Assembly: GCA_964247055.1 (NCBI GenBank)
Contig: OZ176050.1
Coordinates: 62,001-126,000 of the forward strand
Length of the DNA: 64,000 nt
Direction: 5' to 3'
Origin: Paragordius varius
Lineage: Eukaryota > Nematomorpha
Shown here: positions 23,183 through 35,634 of the stretch, piece after piece
How the letters are laid out: each line of letters opens with the position of its first letter
How positions within the stretch are numbered: the first letter of the stretch is position 1
Notes under the pieces: generated by a model
Database searches by the model: none
What the model saw: the letters and a program-made list of their open reading frames with translations, nothing else
Told to the model about the DNA's origin: nothing
Translations under genes and position numbers: made by a program

Positions 23183-26100
23183 CACCATAATTTTTTTTGG
23201 GTAGCCCTATGGTAGTTCCATCATCACCCCAAATATTTTCGAGATCGGAGTATAAATGTAGTTTTTATGAATTTTTTAAATATTTAAAAAATTTATTTTA
23301 TACGATTTTAAAAATAAAAATGGATACCTAAAATCCAAATTTGATCAGGTGATGTCACTATAATTTTTTTTGGGTAGCCCTATGGTAATTCCATCATCAC
23401 CCCAAATATTTTGGGGATCGGACTATAAATGTAATTTTTATGAATTTTTTAAATATTTAAAAAATTTATTTTATACGATTTTAAAAATAAAAATGGCTAC
23501 CTAAAATCCAAATTTGATCAGGTGATGTCACTATAATTATTTTTGAGTAGCTCTATGGTAGTTCCATCATCACCCCAAATATTTTCGAGATCGGAGTATA
23601 AATGTAGTTTTTATGAATTTTTTAAATATTTAAAAAATTTATTTTATACGATTTTAAAAATAAAAATGGCTACCTAAAATCCAAATTTGATCAGGTGATG
23701 TCACCATAATTTTTTTTGCGTAGCCCTATGGTTGTTCCATCATCACCCCAAATATTTTGGGGATCGGACTATAAATGTAATTTTTATGAATTTTTTAAAT
23801 ATTTAAAAAATTTATTTTATACGATTTTAAAAATAAAAATGGCTACCTAAAATCCAAATTTGATCAGGTGATGTCACTATAATTTTTTTTGGGTAGCCCT
23901 ATGGTAGTTCCATCATCACCCCAAATATTGTCGAGATCGGAGTATAAATGTAATTTTTATGAATTTTTTAAATATTTAAAAAATTTATTTTATACGATTT
24001 TAAAAATAAAAATGGCTACCTAAAATCCAAATTTGATCAGGTGATGTCACTATAAATTTTTTTGGGTAGCCCTATGGTAGTTCCATCATCACCCCAAATA
24101 TTTTCGAGATCGGAGTATAAATGTAATTTTTATGAATTTTTTAAATATTTAAAAAATTTATTTTATACGATTTTAAAAATAAAAATGGCTACCTAAAATC
24201 CAAATTTGATCAGGTGATGTCACCATAATTTTTTTTGGGTAGCCCTATGGTAGTTCCATCATCACCCCAAATATTTTCGAGATCGGAGTATAAATGTAGT
24301 TTTTATGAATTTTTTAAATATTTAAAAAATTTATTTTATACGATTTTAAAAATAAAAATGGATACCTAAAATCCAAATTTGATCAGGTGATGTCACTATA
24401 ATTTTTTTTGGGTAGCCCTATGGTAATTCCATCATCACCCCAAATATTTTGGGGATCGGACTATAAATGTAATTTTTATGAATTTTTTAAATATTTAAAA
24501 AATTTATTTTATACGATTTTAAAAATAAAAATGGCTACCTAAAATCCAAATTTGATCAGGTGATGTCACTATAAATTTTTTTGGGTAGCCCTATGGTAGT
24601 TCCATCATCACCCCAAATATTTTCGAGATCGGAGTATAAATGTAATTTTTATGAATTTTTTAAATATTTAAAAAATTTATTTTATACGATTTTAAAAATA
24701 AAAATGGCTACCTAAAATCCAAATTTGATCAGGTGATGTCACCATAATTTTTTTTGGGTAGCCCTATGGTAGTTCCATCATCACCCCAAATATTTTCGAG
24801 ATCGGAGTATAAATGTAGTTTTTATGAATTTTTTAAATATTTAAAAAATTTATTTTATACGATTTTAAAAATAAAAATGGATACCTAAAATCCAAATTTG
24901 ATCAGGTGATGTCACTATAATTTTTTTTGGGTAGCCCTATGGTAATTCCATCATCACCCCAAATATTTTGGGGATCGGACTATAAATGTAATTTTTATGA
25001 ATTTTTTAAATATTTAAAAAATTTATTTTATACGATTTTAAAAATAAAAATGGCTACCTAAAATCCAAATTTGATCAGGTGATGTCGCCATAATTTTTTT
25101 TGGGTAGCCCTATGGTAGTTCCATCATCACCCCAAATATTTTCGAGATCGGAGTATAAATGTAATTTTTTTGAATTTTTTAAATATTTAAAAAATTTATT
25201 TTATACGATTTTAAAAATAAAAATGGCTACCTAAAATCCAAATTTGATCAGGTGATGTCGCCATAATTTTTTTTGCGTAGCCCTATGGTTGTTCCATCAT
25301 CACCCCAAATATTTTGGGGATCGGACTATAAATGTAATTTTTATGAATTTTTTAAACATTTAAAAAATTTATTTTATACGATTTTAAAAATAAAAATGGC
25401 TACCTAAAATCCAAATTTGATCAGGTGATGTCGCCATAATTTTTTTTGGATAGCCCTATGGTAGTTCCATCATCACCCCAAATATTTTCGAGATCGGAGT
25501 ATAAATGTAATTTTTTTGAATTTTGTAAATATTTAAAAAATTTATTTTATACGATTTTAAAAATAAAAATGGCTACCTAAAATCCAAATTTGATCAGGTG
25601 ATGTCGCCATAATTTTTTTTGCGTAGCCCTATGGTTGTTCCATCATCACCCCAAATATTTTGGGGATCGGACTATAAATGTAATTTTTATGAATTTTTTA
25701 AATATTTAAAAAATTTATTTTATACGATTTTAAAAATAAAAATGGCTACCTAAAATCCAAATTTGATCAGGTGATGTCACTATAATTTTTTTTGGGTAGC
25801 CATATGGTAGTTCCATCATCACCCCAAATATTTTCGAGATCGGAGTATAAATGTAATTTTTTTGAATTTTTTAAATATTTAAAAAATTTATTTTATACGA
25901 TTTTAAAAATAAAAATGGCTACCTAAAATCCAAATTTGATCAGGTGATGTCACCATAATTTTTTTTGCGTAGCCCTATGGTTGTTCCATCATCACCCCAA
26001 ATATTTTGGGGATCGGACTATAAATGTAATTTTTATGAATTTTTTAAATATTTAAAAAATTTATTTTATACGATTTTAAAAATAAAAATGGCTACCTAAA

Positions 26101-26296
26101 ATCCAAATTTGATCAGGTGATGTCACTATAATTTTTTTTGGGTAGCCCTATGGTAGTTCCATCATCACCCCAAATATTGTCGAGATCGGAGTATAAATGG
26201 AATTTTTATGAATTTTTTAAATATTTAAAAAATTTATTTTATACGATTTTAAAAATAAAAATGGCTACCTAAAATCCAAATTTGATCAGGTGATGT
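23183..26296. repeat. 18-mer HOR (3114 bp), copy 2
   Basis: The first 15 units match copy 1 in order and private variants (AATTATTTTT at 23535, TTTTGTAAAT near 25525). The last three differ: G'(GCCATATGG), C and a D with AATGGAATTT. That tail instead matches 16790-17135, so the copies have exchanged ends with an older relative. Confidence 0.92.
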
Positions 26297-26642
26297 CACC
26301 ATAATTTTTTTTGGGTAGCCCTATGGTAGTTCCATCATCACCCCAAATATTTTCGAGATCGGAGTATAAATGTAGTTTTTATGAATTTTTTAAATATTTA
26401 AAAAATTTATTTTATACGATTTTAAAAATAAAAATGGCTACCTAAAATCCAAATTTGATCAGGTGATGTCACTATAATTTTTTTTGGGTAGCCCTATGGT
26501 AATTCCATCATCACCCCAAATATTTTGGGGATCGGACTATAAATGTAATTTTTATGAATTTTTTAAATATTTAAAAAATTTATTTTATACGATTTTAAAA
26601 ATAAAAATGGCTACCTAAAATCCAAATTTGATCAGGTGATGT
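26297..26642. repeat. Two-unit bridge: F-like, A
   Basis: An F unit with GGCTACC followed by A, as at 17309-17654. It links the 18-mer to the next 9-mer pair. Confidence 0.82.
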
Positions 26643-28199
26643 CGCCATAATTTTTTTTGGGTAGCCCTATGGTAGTTCCATCATCACCCAAAATATTTTC
26701 GAGATCGGAGTATAAATGTAATTTTTTTGAATTTTTTAAATATTTAAAAAATTTATTTTATACGATTTTAAAAATAAAAATGGCCACCTAAAATCCAAAT
26801 TTGATCAGGTGATGTCGCCATAATTTTTTTTGCGTAGCCCTATGGTTGTTCCATCATCACCCCAAATATTTTGGGGATCGGACTATAAATGTAATTTTTA
26901 TGAATTTTTTAAACATTTAAAAAATTTATTTTATACGATTTTAAAAATAAAAATGGCTACCTAAAATCCAAATTTGATCAGGTGATGTCGCCATAAATTT
27001 TTTTGGGTAGCCCTATGGTAGTTCCATCATCACCCCAAATATTGTCGAGATCGGAGTATAAATGTAATTTTTATGAATTTTTTAAATATTTAAAAAATTT
27101 ATTTTATACGATTTTAAAAATAAAAATGGCTACCTAAAATCCAAATTTGATCAGGTGATGTCACTATAATTTTTTTTGGGTAGCCCTATGGTAGTTCCAT
27201 CATCACCCCAAATATTTTCGAGATCGGAGTATAAATGTAATTTTTATGAATTTTTTAAATATTTAAAAAATTTATTTTATACGATTTTAAAAATAAAAAT
27301 GGCTACCTAAAATCCAAATTTGATCAGGTGATGTCACCATAATTTTTTTTGGGTAGCCCTATGGTAGTTCCATCATCACCCCAAATATTTTCGAGATCGG
27401 AGTATAAATGTAGTTTTTATGAATTTTTTAAATATTTAAAAAATTTATTTTATACGATTTTAAAAATAAAAATGGCTACCTAAAATCCAAATTTGATCAG
27501 GTGATGTCGCCATAATTTTTTTTGCGTAGCCCTATGGTTGTTCCATCATCACCCCAAATATTTTGGGGATCGGACTATAAATGTAATTTTTATGAATTTT
27601 TTAAACATTTAAAAAATTTATTTTATACGATTTTAAAAATAAAAATGGCTACCTAAAATCCAAATTTGATCAGGTGATGTCGCCATAATTTTTTTTGCGT
27701 AGCCCTATGGTTGTTCCATCATCACCCCAAATATTTTGGGGATCGGACTATAAATGTAATTTTTATGAATTTTTTAAATATTTAAAAAATTTATTTTATA
27801 CGATTTTAAAAATAAAAATGGCTACCTAAAATCCAAATTTGATCAGGTGATGTCACTATAATTTTTTTTGGGTAGCCCTATGGTAGTTCCATCATCACCC
27901 AAAATATTTTCGAGATCGGAGTATAAATGTAGTTTTTATGAATTTTTTAAATATTTAAAAAATTTATTTTATACGATTTTAAAAATAAAAATGGCTACCT
28001 AAAATCCAAATTTGATCAGGTGATGTCGCCATAATTTTTTTTGCGTAGCCCTATGGTTGTTCCATCATCACCCCAAATATTTTGGGGATCGGACTATAAA
28101 TGTAATTTTTATGAATTTTTTAAATATTTAAAAAATTTATTTTATACGATTTTAAAAATAAAAATGGCTACCTAAAATCCAAATTTGATCAGGTGATGT
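26643..28199. repeat. 9-mer HOR of the 26-29 kb family, copy 1
   Basis: Nine units: G' with CACCCA and GGCCACC, C(AAAC), a CGCC/E-start/ATTGTC hybrid, class II, F-like, C(AAAC), C, class II with CACCCA, and C. GGCCACC recurs exactly 1557 bp later. The content differs from the 2-5 kb 9-mer although the length is the same. Confidence 0.9.
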
Positions 28200-29583
28200 C
28201 GCCATAATTTTTTTTGGGTAGCCCTATGGTAGTTCCATCATCACCCAAAATATTTTCGAGATCGGAGTATAAATGTAATTTTTTTGAATTTTTTAAATAT
28301 TTAAAAAATTTATTTTATACGATTTTAAAAATAAAAATGGCCACCTAAAATCCAAATTTGATCAGGTGATGTCGCCATAATTTTTTTTGCGTAGCCCTAT
28401 GGTTGTTCCATCATCACCCCAAATATTTTGGGGATCGGACTATAAATGTAATTTTTATGAATTTTTTAAACATTTAAAAAATTTATTTTATACGATTTTA
28501 AAAATAAAAATGGCTACCTAAAATCCAAATTTGATCAGGTGATGTCGCCATAAATTTTTTTGGGTAGCCCTATGGTAGTTCCATCATCACCCCAAATATT
28601 GTCGAGATCGGAGTATAAATGTAATTTTTATGAATTTTTTAAATATTTAAAAAATTTATTTTATACGATTTTAAAAATAAAAATGGCTACCTAAAATCCA
28701 AATTTGATCAGGTGATGTCACTATAATTTTTTTTGGGTAGCCCTATGGTAGTTCCATCATCACCCCAAATATTTTCGAGATCGGAGTATAAATGTAATTT
28801 TTATGAATTTTTTAAATATTTAAAAAATTTATTTTATACGATTTTAAAAATAAAAATGGCTACCTAAAATCCAAATTTGATCAGGTGATGTCACCATAAT
28901 TTTTTTTGGGTAGCCCTATGGTAGTTCCATCATCACCCCAAATATTTTGGAGATCGGAGTATAAATGTAGTTTTTATGAATTTTTTAAATATTTAAAAAA
29001 TTTATTTTATACGATTTTAAAAATAAAAATGGCTACCTAAAATCCAAATTTGATCAGGTGATGTCGCCATAATTTTTTTTGCGTAGCCCTATGGTTGTTC
29101 CATCATCACCCCAAATATTTTGGGGATCGGACTATAAATGTAATTTTTATGAATTTTTTAAACATTTAAAAAATTTATTTTATACGATTTTAAAAATAAA
29201 AATGGCTACCTAAAATCCAAATTTGATCAGGTGATGTCGCCATAATTTTTTTTGCGTAGCCCTATGGTTGTTCCATCATCACCCCAAATATTTTGGGGAT
29301 CGGACTATAAATGTAATTTTTATGAATTTTTTAAATATTTAAAAAATTTATTTTATACGATTTTAAAAATAAAAATGGCTACCTAAAATCCAAATTTGAT
29401 CAGGTGATGTCACTATAATTTTTTTTGGGTAGCCCTATGGTAGTTCCATCATCACCCAAAATATTTTCGAGATCGGACTATAAATGTAATTTTTATGAAT
29501 TTTTTAAATATTTAAAAAATTTATTTTATACGATTTAAAAAATAAAAATGGCTACCTAAAATCCAAATTTGATCAGGTGATGT
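28200..29583. repeat. 9-mer HOR of the 26-29 kb family, copy 2 (8 units)
   Basis: Matches copy 1 through seven units, including GGCCACC and the CGCC/E-start/ATTGTC hybrid. The eighth keeps CACCCA but lacks TGTAGTTTTT and has CGAG joined to GGACTA; it is also the first unit of the next family. The ninth is D instead of C. Confidence 0.85.
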
Positions 29584-32500
29584 CACTATAATTTTTTTTG
29601 GGTAGCCCTATGGTAGTTCCATCATCACCCCAAATATTGTCGAGATCGGAGTATAAATGTAATTTTTATGAATTTTTTAAATATTTAAAAAATTTATTTT
29701 ATACGATTTTAAAAATAAAAATGGCTACCTAAAATCCAAATTTGATCAGGTGATGTCGCCATAATTTTTTTTGCGTAGCCCTATGGTTGTTCCATCATCA
29801 CCCCAAATATTTTGGGGATCGGACTATAAATGTAATTTTTATGAATTTTTTAAATATTTAAAAAATTTATTTTATACGATTTTAAAAATAAAAATGGCTA
29901 CCTAAAATCCAAATTTGATCAGGTGATGTCACTATAATTTTTTTTGGGTAGCCCTATGGTAGTTCCATCATCACCCCAAATATTGTCGAGATCGGAGTAT
30001 AAATGTAATTTTTATGAATTTTTTAAATATTTAAAAAATTTATTTTATACGATTTTAAAAATAAAAATGGCTACCTAAAATCCAAATTTGATCAGGTGAT
30101 GTCACTATATTTTTTTTTGGGTAGCCCTATGGTAGTTCCATCATCACCCCAAATATTTTCGAGATCGGAGTATAACTGTAATTTTTTAGAATTTTTTAAA
30201 TATTTAAAAAATTTATTTTATACGATTTTAAAAATAAAAATGCCTACCTAAAATCCAAATTTGATCAGGTGATGTCGCCATAATTTTTTTTGCGTAGCCC
30301 TATGGTTGTTCCATCATCACCCCAAATATTTTGGGGATCGGACTATAAATGTAATTTTTATGAATTTTTTAAATATTTAAAAAATTTATTTTATACGATT
30401 TTAAAAATAAAAATGGCTACCTAAAATCCAAATTTGATCAGGTGATGTCGCCATAATTTTTTTTGGGTAGCCCTATGGTAGTTCCATCATCACCCCAAAT
30501 ATTTTCGAGATCGGAGTATAAATGTAATTTTTTTGAATTTTTTAAATATTTAAAAAATTTATTTTATACGATTTTAAAAATAAAAATGGCTACCTAAAAT
30601 CCAAATTTGATCAGGTGATGTCGCCATAATTTTTTTGCGTAGCCCTATAGTTGTTCCATCATCACCCCAAATATTTTGGGGATCGGACTATAAATGTAAT
30701 TTTTATAAATTTTTTAAATATTTAAAAAATTTATTTTATACGATTTTAAAAATAAAAATGGCTACCTAAAATCCAAATTTGATCAGGTGATGTCGCCATA
30801 ATTTTTTTTGCGTAGCCCTATGGTTGTTCCATCATCACCCCAAATATTTTGGGGATCGGACTATAAATGTAATTTTTATGAATTTTTTAAATATTTAAAA
30901 AATTTATTTTATACGATTTTAAAAATAAAAATGGCTACCTAAAATCCAAATTTGATCAGGTGATGTCACTATAATTTTTTTTGGGTAGCCCTATGGTAGT
31001 TCCATCATCACCCCAAATATTGTCGAGATCGGAGTATAAATATAATTTTTATGAATTTTTTAAATATTTAAAAAATTTATTTTATACGATTTTAAAAATA
31101 AAAATGGCTACCTAAAATCCAAATTTGATCAGGTGATGTCACTATATTTTTTTTTGGGTAGCCCTATGGTAGTTCCATCATCACCCCAAATATTTTCGAG
31201 ATCGGAGTATAAATGTAATTTTTTTGAATTTTTTAAATATTTAAAAAATTTATTTTATACGATTTTAAAAATAAAAATGGCTACCTAAAATCCAAATTTG
31301 ATCAGGTGATGTCGCCATAATTTTTTTTGCGTAGCCCTATGGTTGTTCCATCATCACCCCAAATATTTTGGGGATCGGACTATAAATGTAATTTTTATGA
31401 ATTTTTTAAATATTTAAAAAATTTATTTTATACGATTTTAAAAATAAAAATGGCTACCTAAAATCCAAATTTGATCAGGTGATGTCGCCATAATTTTTTT
31501 TGGGTAGCCCTATGGTAGTTCCATCATCACCCCAAATATTTTCGAGATCGGAGTATAAATGTAATTTTTTTGAATTTTTTAAATATTTAAAAAATTTATT
31601 TTATACGATTTTAAAAATAAAAATGGCTACCTAAAATCCAAATTTGATCAGGTGATGTCGCCATAATTTTTTTTGCGTAGCCCTATGGTTGTTCCATCAT
31701 CACCCCAAATATTTTGGGGATCGGACTATAAATATAATTTTTATGAATATTTTAAATATTTAAAAAATTTATTTTATACGATTTTAAAAATAAAAATGGC
31801 TACCTAAAATCCAAATTTGATCAGGTGATGTCGCCATAATTTTTTTTGGGTAGCCCTATGGTAGTTCCATCATCACCCCAAATATTTTCGAGATCGGAGT
31901 ATAAATGTAATTTTTTTGAATTTTTTAAATATTTAAAAAATTTATTTTATAAGATTTTAAAAATAAAAATGGCTACCTAAAATCCAAATTTGATCAGGTG
32001 ATGTCGCCATAATTTTTTTGCGTAGCCCTATAGTTGTTCCATCATCACCCCAAATATTTTGGGGATCGGACTATAAATGTAATTTTTATGAATTTTTTAA
32101 ATATTTAAAAAATTTATTTTATACGATTTTAAAAATAAATATGGCTACCTAAAATCCAAGTTTGATCAGGTGATGTCACTATAATTTTTTTTGGGTAGCC
32201 CTATGGTAGTTCCATCATCACCCCAAATATTGTCGAGATCGGAGTATAAATGTAATTTTTTTGAATTTTTTAAATATTTAAAAAATTTATTTTATACGAT
32301 TTTAAAAATAAAAATGGCTACCTAAAATCCAAATTTGATCAGGTGATGTCACCATAATTTTTTTTGGGTAGCCCTATGGTAATTCCATCATCACCCCAAA
32401 TATTTTGGGGATCGGACTATAAATGTAATTTTTATGAATTTTTTAAATATTTAAAAAATTTATTTTATACGATTTTAAAAATAAAAATGGCTACCTAAAA

Positions 32501-33041
32501 TCCAAGTTTGATCAGGTGATGTCACTATAATTTTTTTTGGGTAGCCCTATGGTAGTTCCATCATCACCCCAAATATTGTCGAGATCGGAGTATAAATGTA
32601 ATTTTTATGAATTTTTTAAATATTTAAAAAATTTATTTTATACGATTTTAAAAATAAAAATGGCTACCTAAAATCCAAATTTGATCAGGTGATGTCACCA
32701 TAATTTTTTTTGGGTAGCCCTATGGTAGTTCCAACATCACCCCAAATATTTTGGGGATCGGACTATAAATGTAATTTTTATGAATTTTTTAAACATTTAA
32801 AAAATTTATTTTATACGATTTTAAAAATAAAAATGGCTACCTAAAATCCAAATTTGATCAGGTGATGTCGCCATAATTTTTTTTGCGTAGCCCTATGGTT
32901 GTTCCATCATCACCCCAAATATTTTGGGGATCGGACTATAAATGTAATTTTTATGAATTTTTTAAATATTTAAAAAATTTATTTTATACGATTTTAAAAA
33001 TAAAAATGGCTACCTAAAATCCAAATTTGATCAGGTGATGT
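29411..33041. repeat. 21-mer HOR, copy 1
   Basis: Twenty-one units, 3631 bp (two are 172 bp). Diagnostic variants are GATTTAAAAAAT in the first unit, ACTATATTTTT starts, CTATAGTTG units that have lost a T (30622, 32005), AAATATAATT, TATAAGATTTT near 31951 and CCAAGTTTG. A six-unit sub-period (C D ATAT-start C G' X) is visible inside. Confidence 0.9.
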
Positions 33042-35634
33042 CACTATAATTTTTTTTGGGTAGCCCTATGGTAGTTCCATCATCACCCAAAATATTTTCG
33101 AGATCGGACTATAAATGTAATTTTTATGAATTTTTTAAATATTTAAAAAATTTATTTTATACGATTTAAAAAATAAAAATGGCTACCTAAAATCCAAATT
33201 TGATCAGGTGATGTCACTATAATTTTTTTTGGGTAGCCCTATGGTAGTTCCATCATCACCCCAAATATTGTCGAGATCGGAGTATAAATGTAATTTTTAT
33301 GAATTTTTTAAATATTTAAAAAATTTATTTTATACGATTTTAAAAATAAAAATGGCTACCTAAAATCCAAATTTGATCAGGTGATGTCGCCATAATTTTT
33401 TTTGCGTAGCCCTATGGTTGTTCCATCATCACCCCAAATATTTTGGGGATCGGACTATAAATGTATTTTTTATGAATTTTTTAAATATTTAAAAAATTTA
33501 TTTTATACGATTTTAAAAATAAAAATGGCTACCTAAAATCCAAATTTGATCAGGTGATGTCACTATAATTTTTTTTGGGTAGCCCTATGGTAGTTCCATC
33601 ATCACCCCAAATATTGTCGAGATCGGAGTATAAATGTAATTTTTATGAATTTTTTAAATATTTAAAAAATTTATTTTATACGATTTTAAAAATAAAAATG
33701 GCTACCTAAAATCCAAATTTGATCAGGTGATGTCACTATATTTTTTTTGGGTAGCCCTATGGTAGTTCCATCATCACCCCAAATATTTTCGAGATCGGAG
33801 TATAAATGTAATTTTTTTGAATTTTTTAAATATTTAAAAAATTTATTTTATACGATTTTAAAAATAAAAATGGCTACCTAAAATCCAAATTTGATCAGGT
33901 GATGTCGCCATAATTTTTTTTGCGTAGCCCTATGGTTGTTCCATCATCACCCCAAATATTTTGGGGATCGGACTATAAATGTAATTTTTATGAATTTTTT
34001 AAATATTTAAAAAATTTATTTTATACGATTTTAAAAATAAAAATGGCTACCTAAAATCCAAATTTGATCAGGTGATGTCGCCATAATTTTTTTTGGGTAG
34101 CCCTATGGTAGTTCCATCATCACCCCAAATATTTTCGAGATCGGAGTATAAATGTAATTTTTTTGAATTTTTTAAATATTTAAAAAATTTATTTTATACG
34201 ATTTTAAAAATAAAAATGGCTACCTAAAATCCAAATTTGATCAGGTGATGTCGCCATAATTTTTTTGCGTAGCCCTATAGTTGTTCCATCATCACCCCAA
34301 ATATTTTGGGGATCGGACTATAAATGTAATTTTTATGAATTTTTTAAATATTTAAAAAATTTATTTTATACGATTTTAAAAATAAAAATGGCTACCTAAA
34401 ATCCAAATTTGATCAGGTGATGTCGCCATATTTTTTTTTGCGTAGCCCTATGGTTGTTCCATCATCACCCCAAATATTTTGGGGATCGGACTATAAATGT
34501 AATTTTTATGAATTTTTTAAATATTTAAAAAATTTATTTTATACGATTTTAAAAATAAAAATGGCTACCTAAAATCCAAATTTGATCAGGTGATGTCACT
34601 ATAATTTTTTTTGGGTAGCCCTATGGTAGTTCCATCATCACCCCAAATATTGTCGAGATCGGAGTATAAATATAATTTTTATGAATTTTTTAAATATTTA
34701 AAAAATTTATTTTATACGATTTTAAAAATAAAAATGGCTACCTAAAATCCAAATTTGATCAGGTGATGTCACTATATTTTTTTTTGGGTAGCCCTATGGT
34801 AGTTCCATCATCACCCCAAATATTTTCGAGATCGGAGTATAAATGTAATTTTTTTGAATTTTTTAAATATTTAAAAAATTTATTTTATACGATTTTAAAA
34901 ATAAAAATGGCTACCTAAAATCCAAATTTGATCAGGTGATGTCGCCATAATTTTTTTTGCGTAGCCCTATGGTTGTTCCATCATCACCCCAAATATTTTG
35001 GGGATCGGACTATAAATGTAATTTTTATGAATTTTTTAAATATTTAAAAAATTTATTTTATACGATTTTAAAAATAAAAATGGCTACCTAAAATCCAAAT
35101 TTGATCAGGTGATGTCGCCATAATTTTTTTTGGGTAGCCCTATGGTAGTTCCATCATCACCCCAAATATTTTCGAGATCGGAGTATAAATGTAATTTTTT
35201 TGAATTTTTTAAATATTTAAAAAATTTATTTTATACGATTTTAAAAATAAAAATGGCTACCTAAAATCCAAATTTGATCAGGTGATGTCGCCATAATTTT
35301 TTTTGCGTAGCCCTATGGTTGTTCCATCATCACCCCAAATATTTTGGGGATCGGACTATAAATGTAATTTTTATGAATATTTTAAATATTTAAAAAATTT
35401 ATTTTATACGATTTTAAAAATAAAAATGGCTACCTAAAATCCAAATTTGATCAGGTGATGTCGCCATAATTTTTTTTGGGTAGCCCTATGGTAGTTCCAT
35501 CATCACCCCAAATATTGTCGAGATCGGAGTATAAATGTAATTTTTATGAATTTTTTAAATATTTAAAAAATTTATTTTATACGATTTTAAAAATAAAAAT
35601 GGCTACCTAAAATCCAAATTTGATCAGGTGATGT
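33042..35634. repeat. 21-mer HOR, copy 2, cut short after 15 units
   Basis: Follows copy 1 unit by unit for 14 units and then ends in a hybrid fifteenth unit. The third unit has a private TGTATTTTTTATG. Two units are 172 bp. Confidence 0.9.
35462..35634 (+). repeat. Crossover-junction unit (G' front, D back)
   Basis: It starts CGCC like the G' unit expected here (31832 in copy 1), but its 53-86 segment is D type (ATTGTCGAG, TTTTTATG). The next unit (35635) carries TGTATTTTTTATG, the private mark of the unit after the D at 33215. The order therefore jumps back 13 units at this point, as expected from an unequal crossover between unit positions 4 and 56. Confidence 0.88.
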
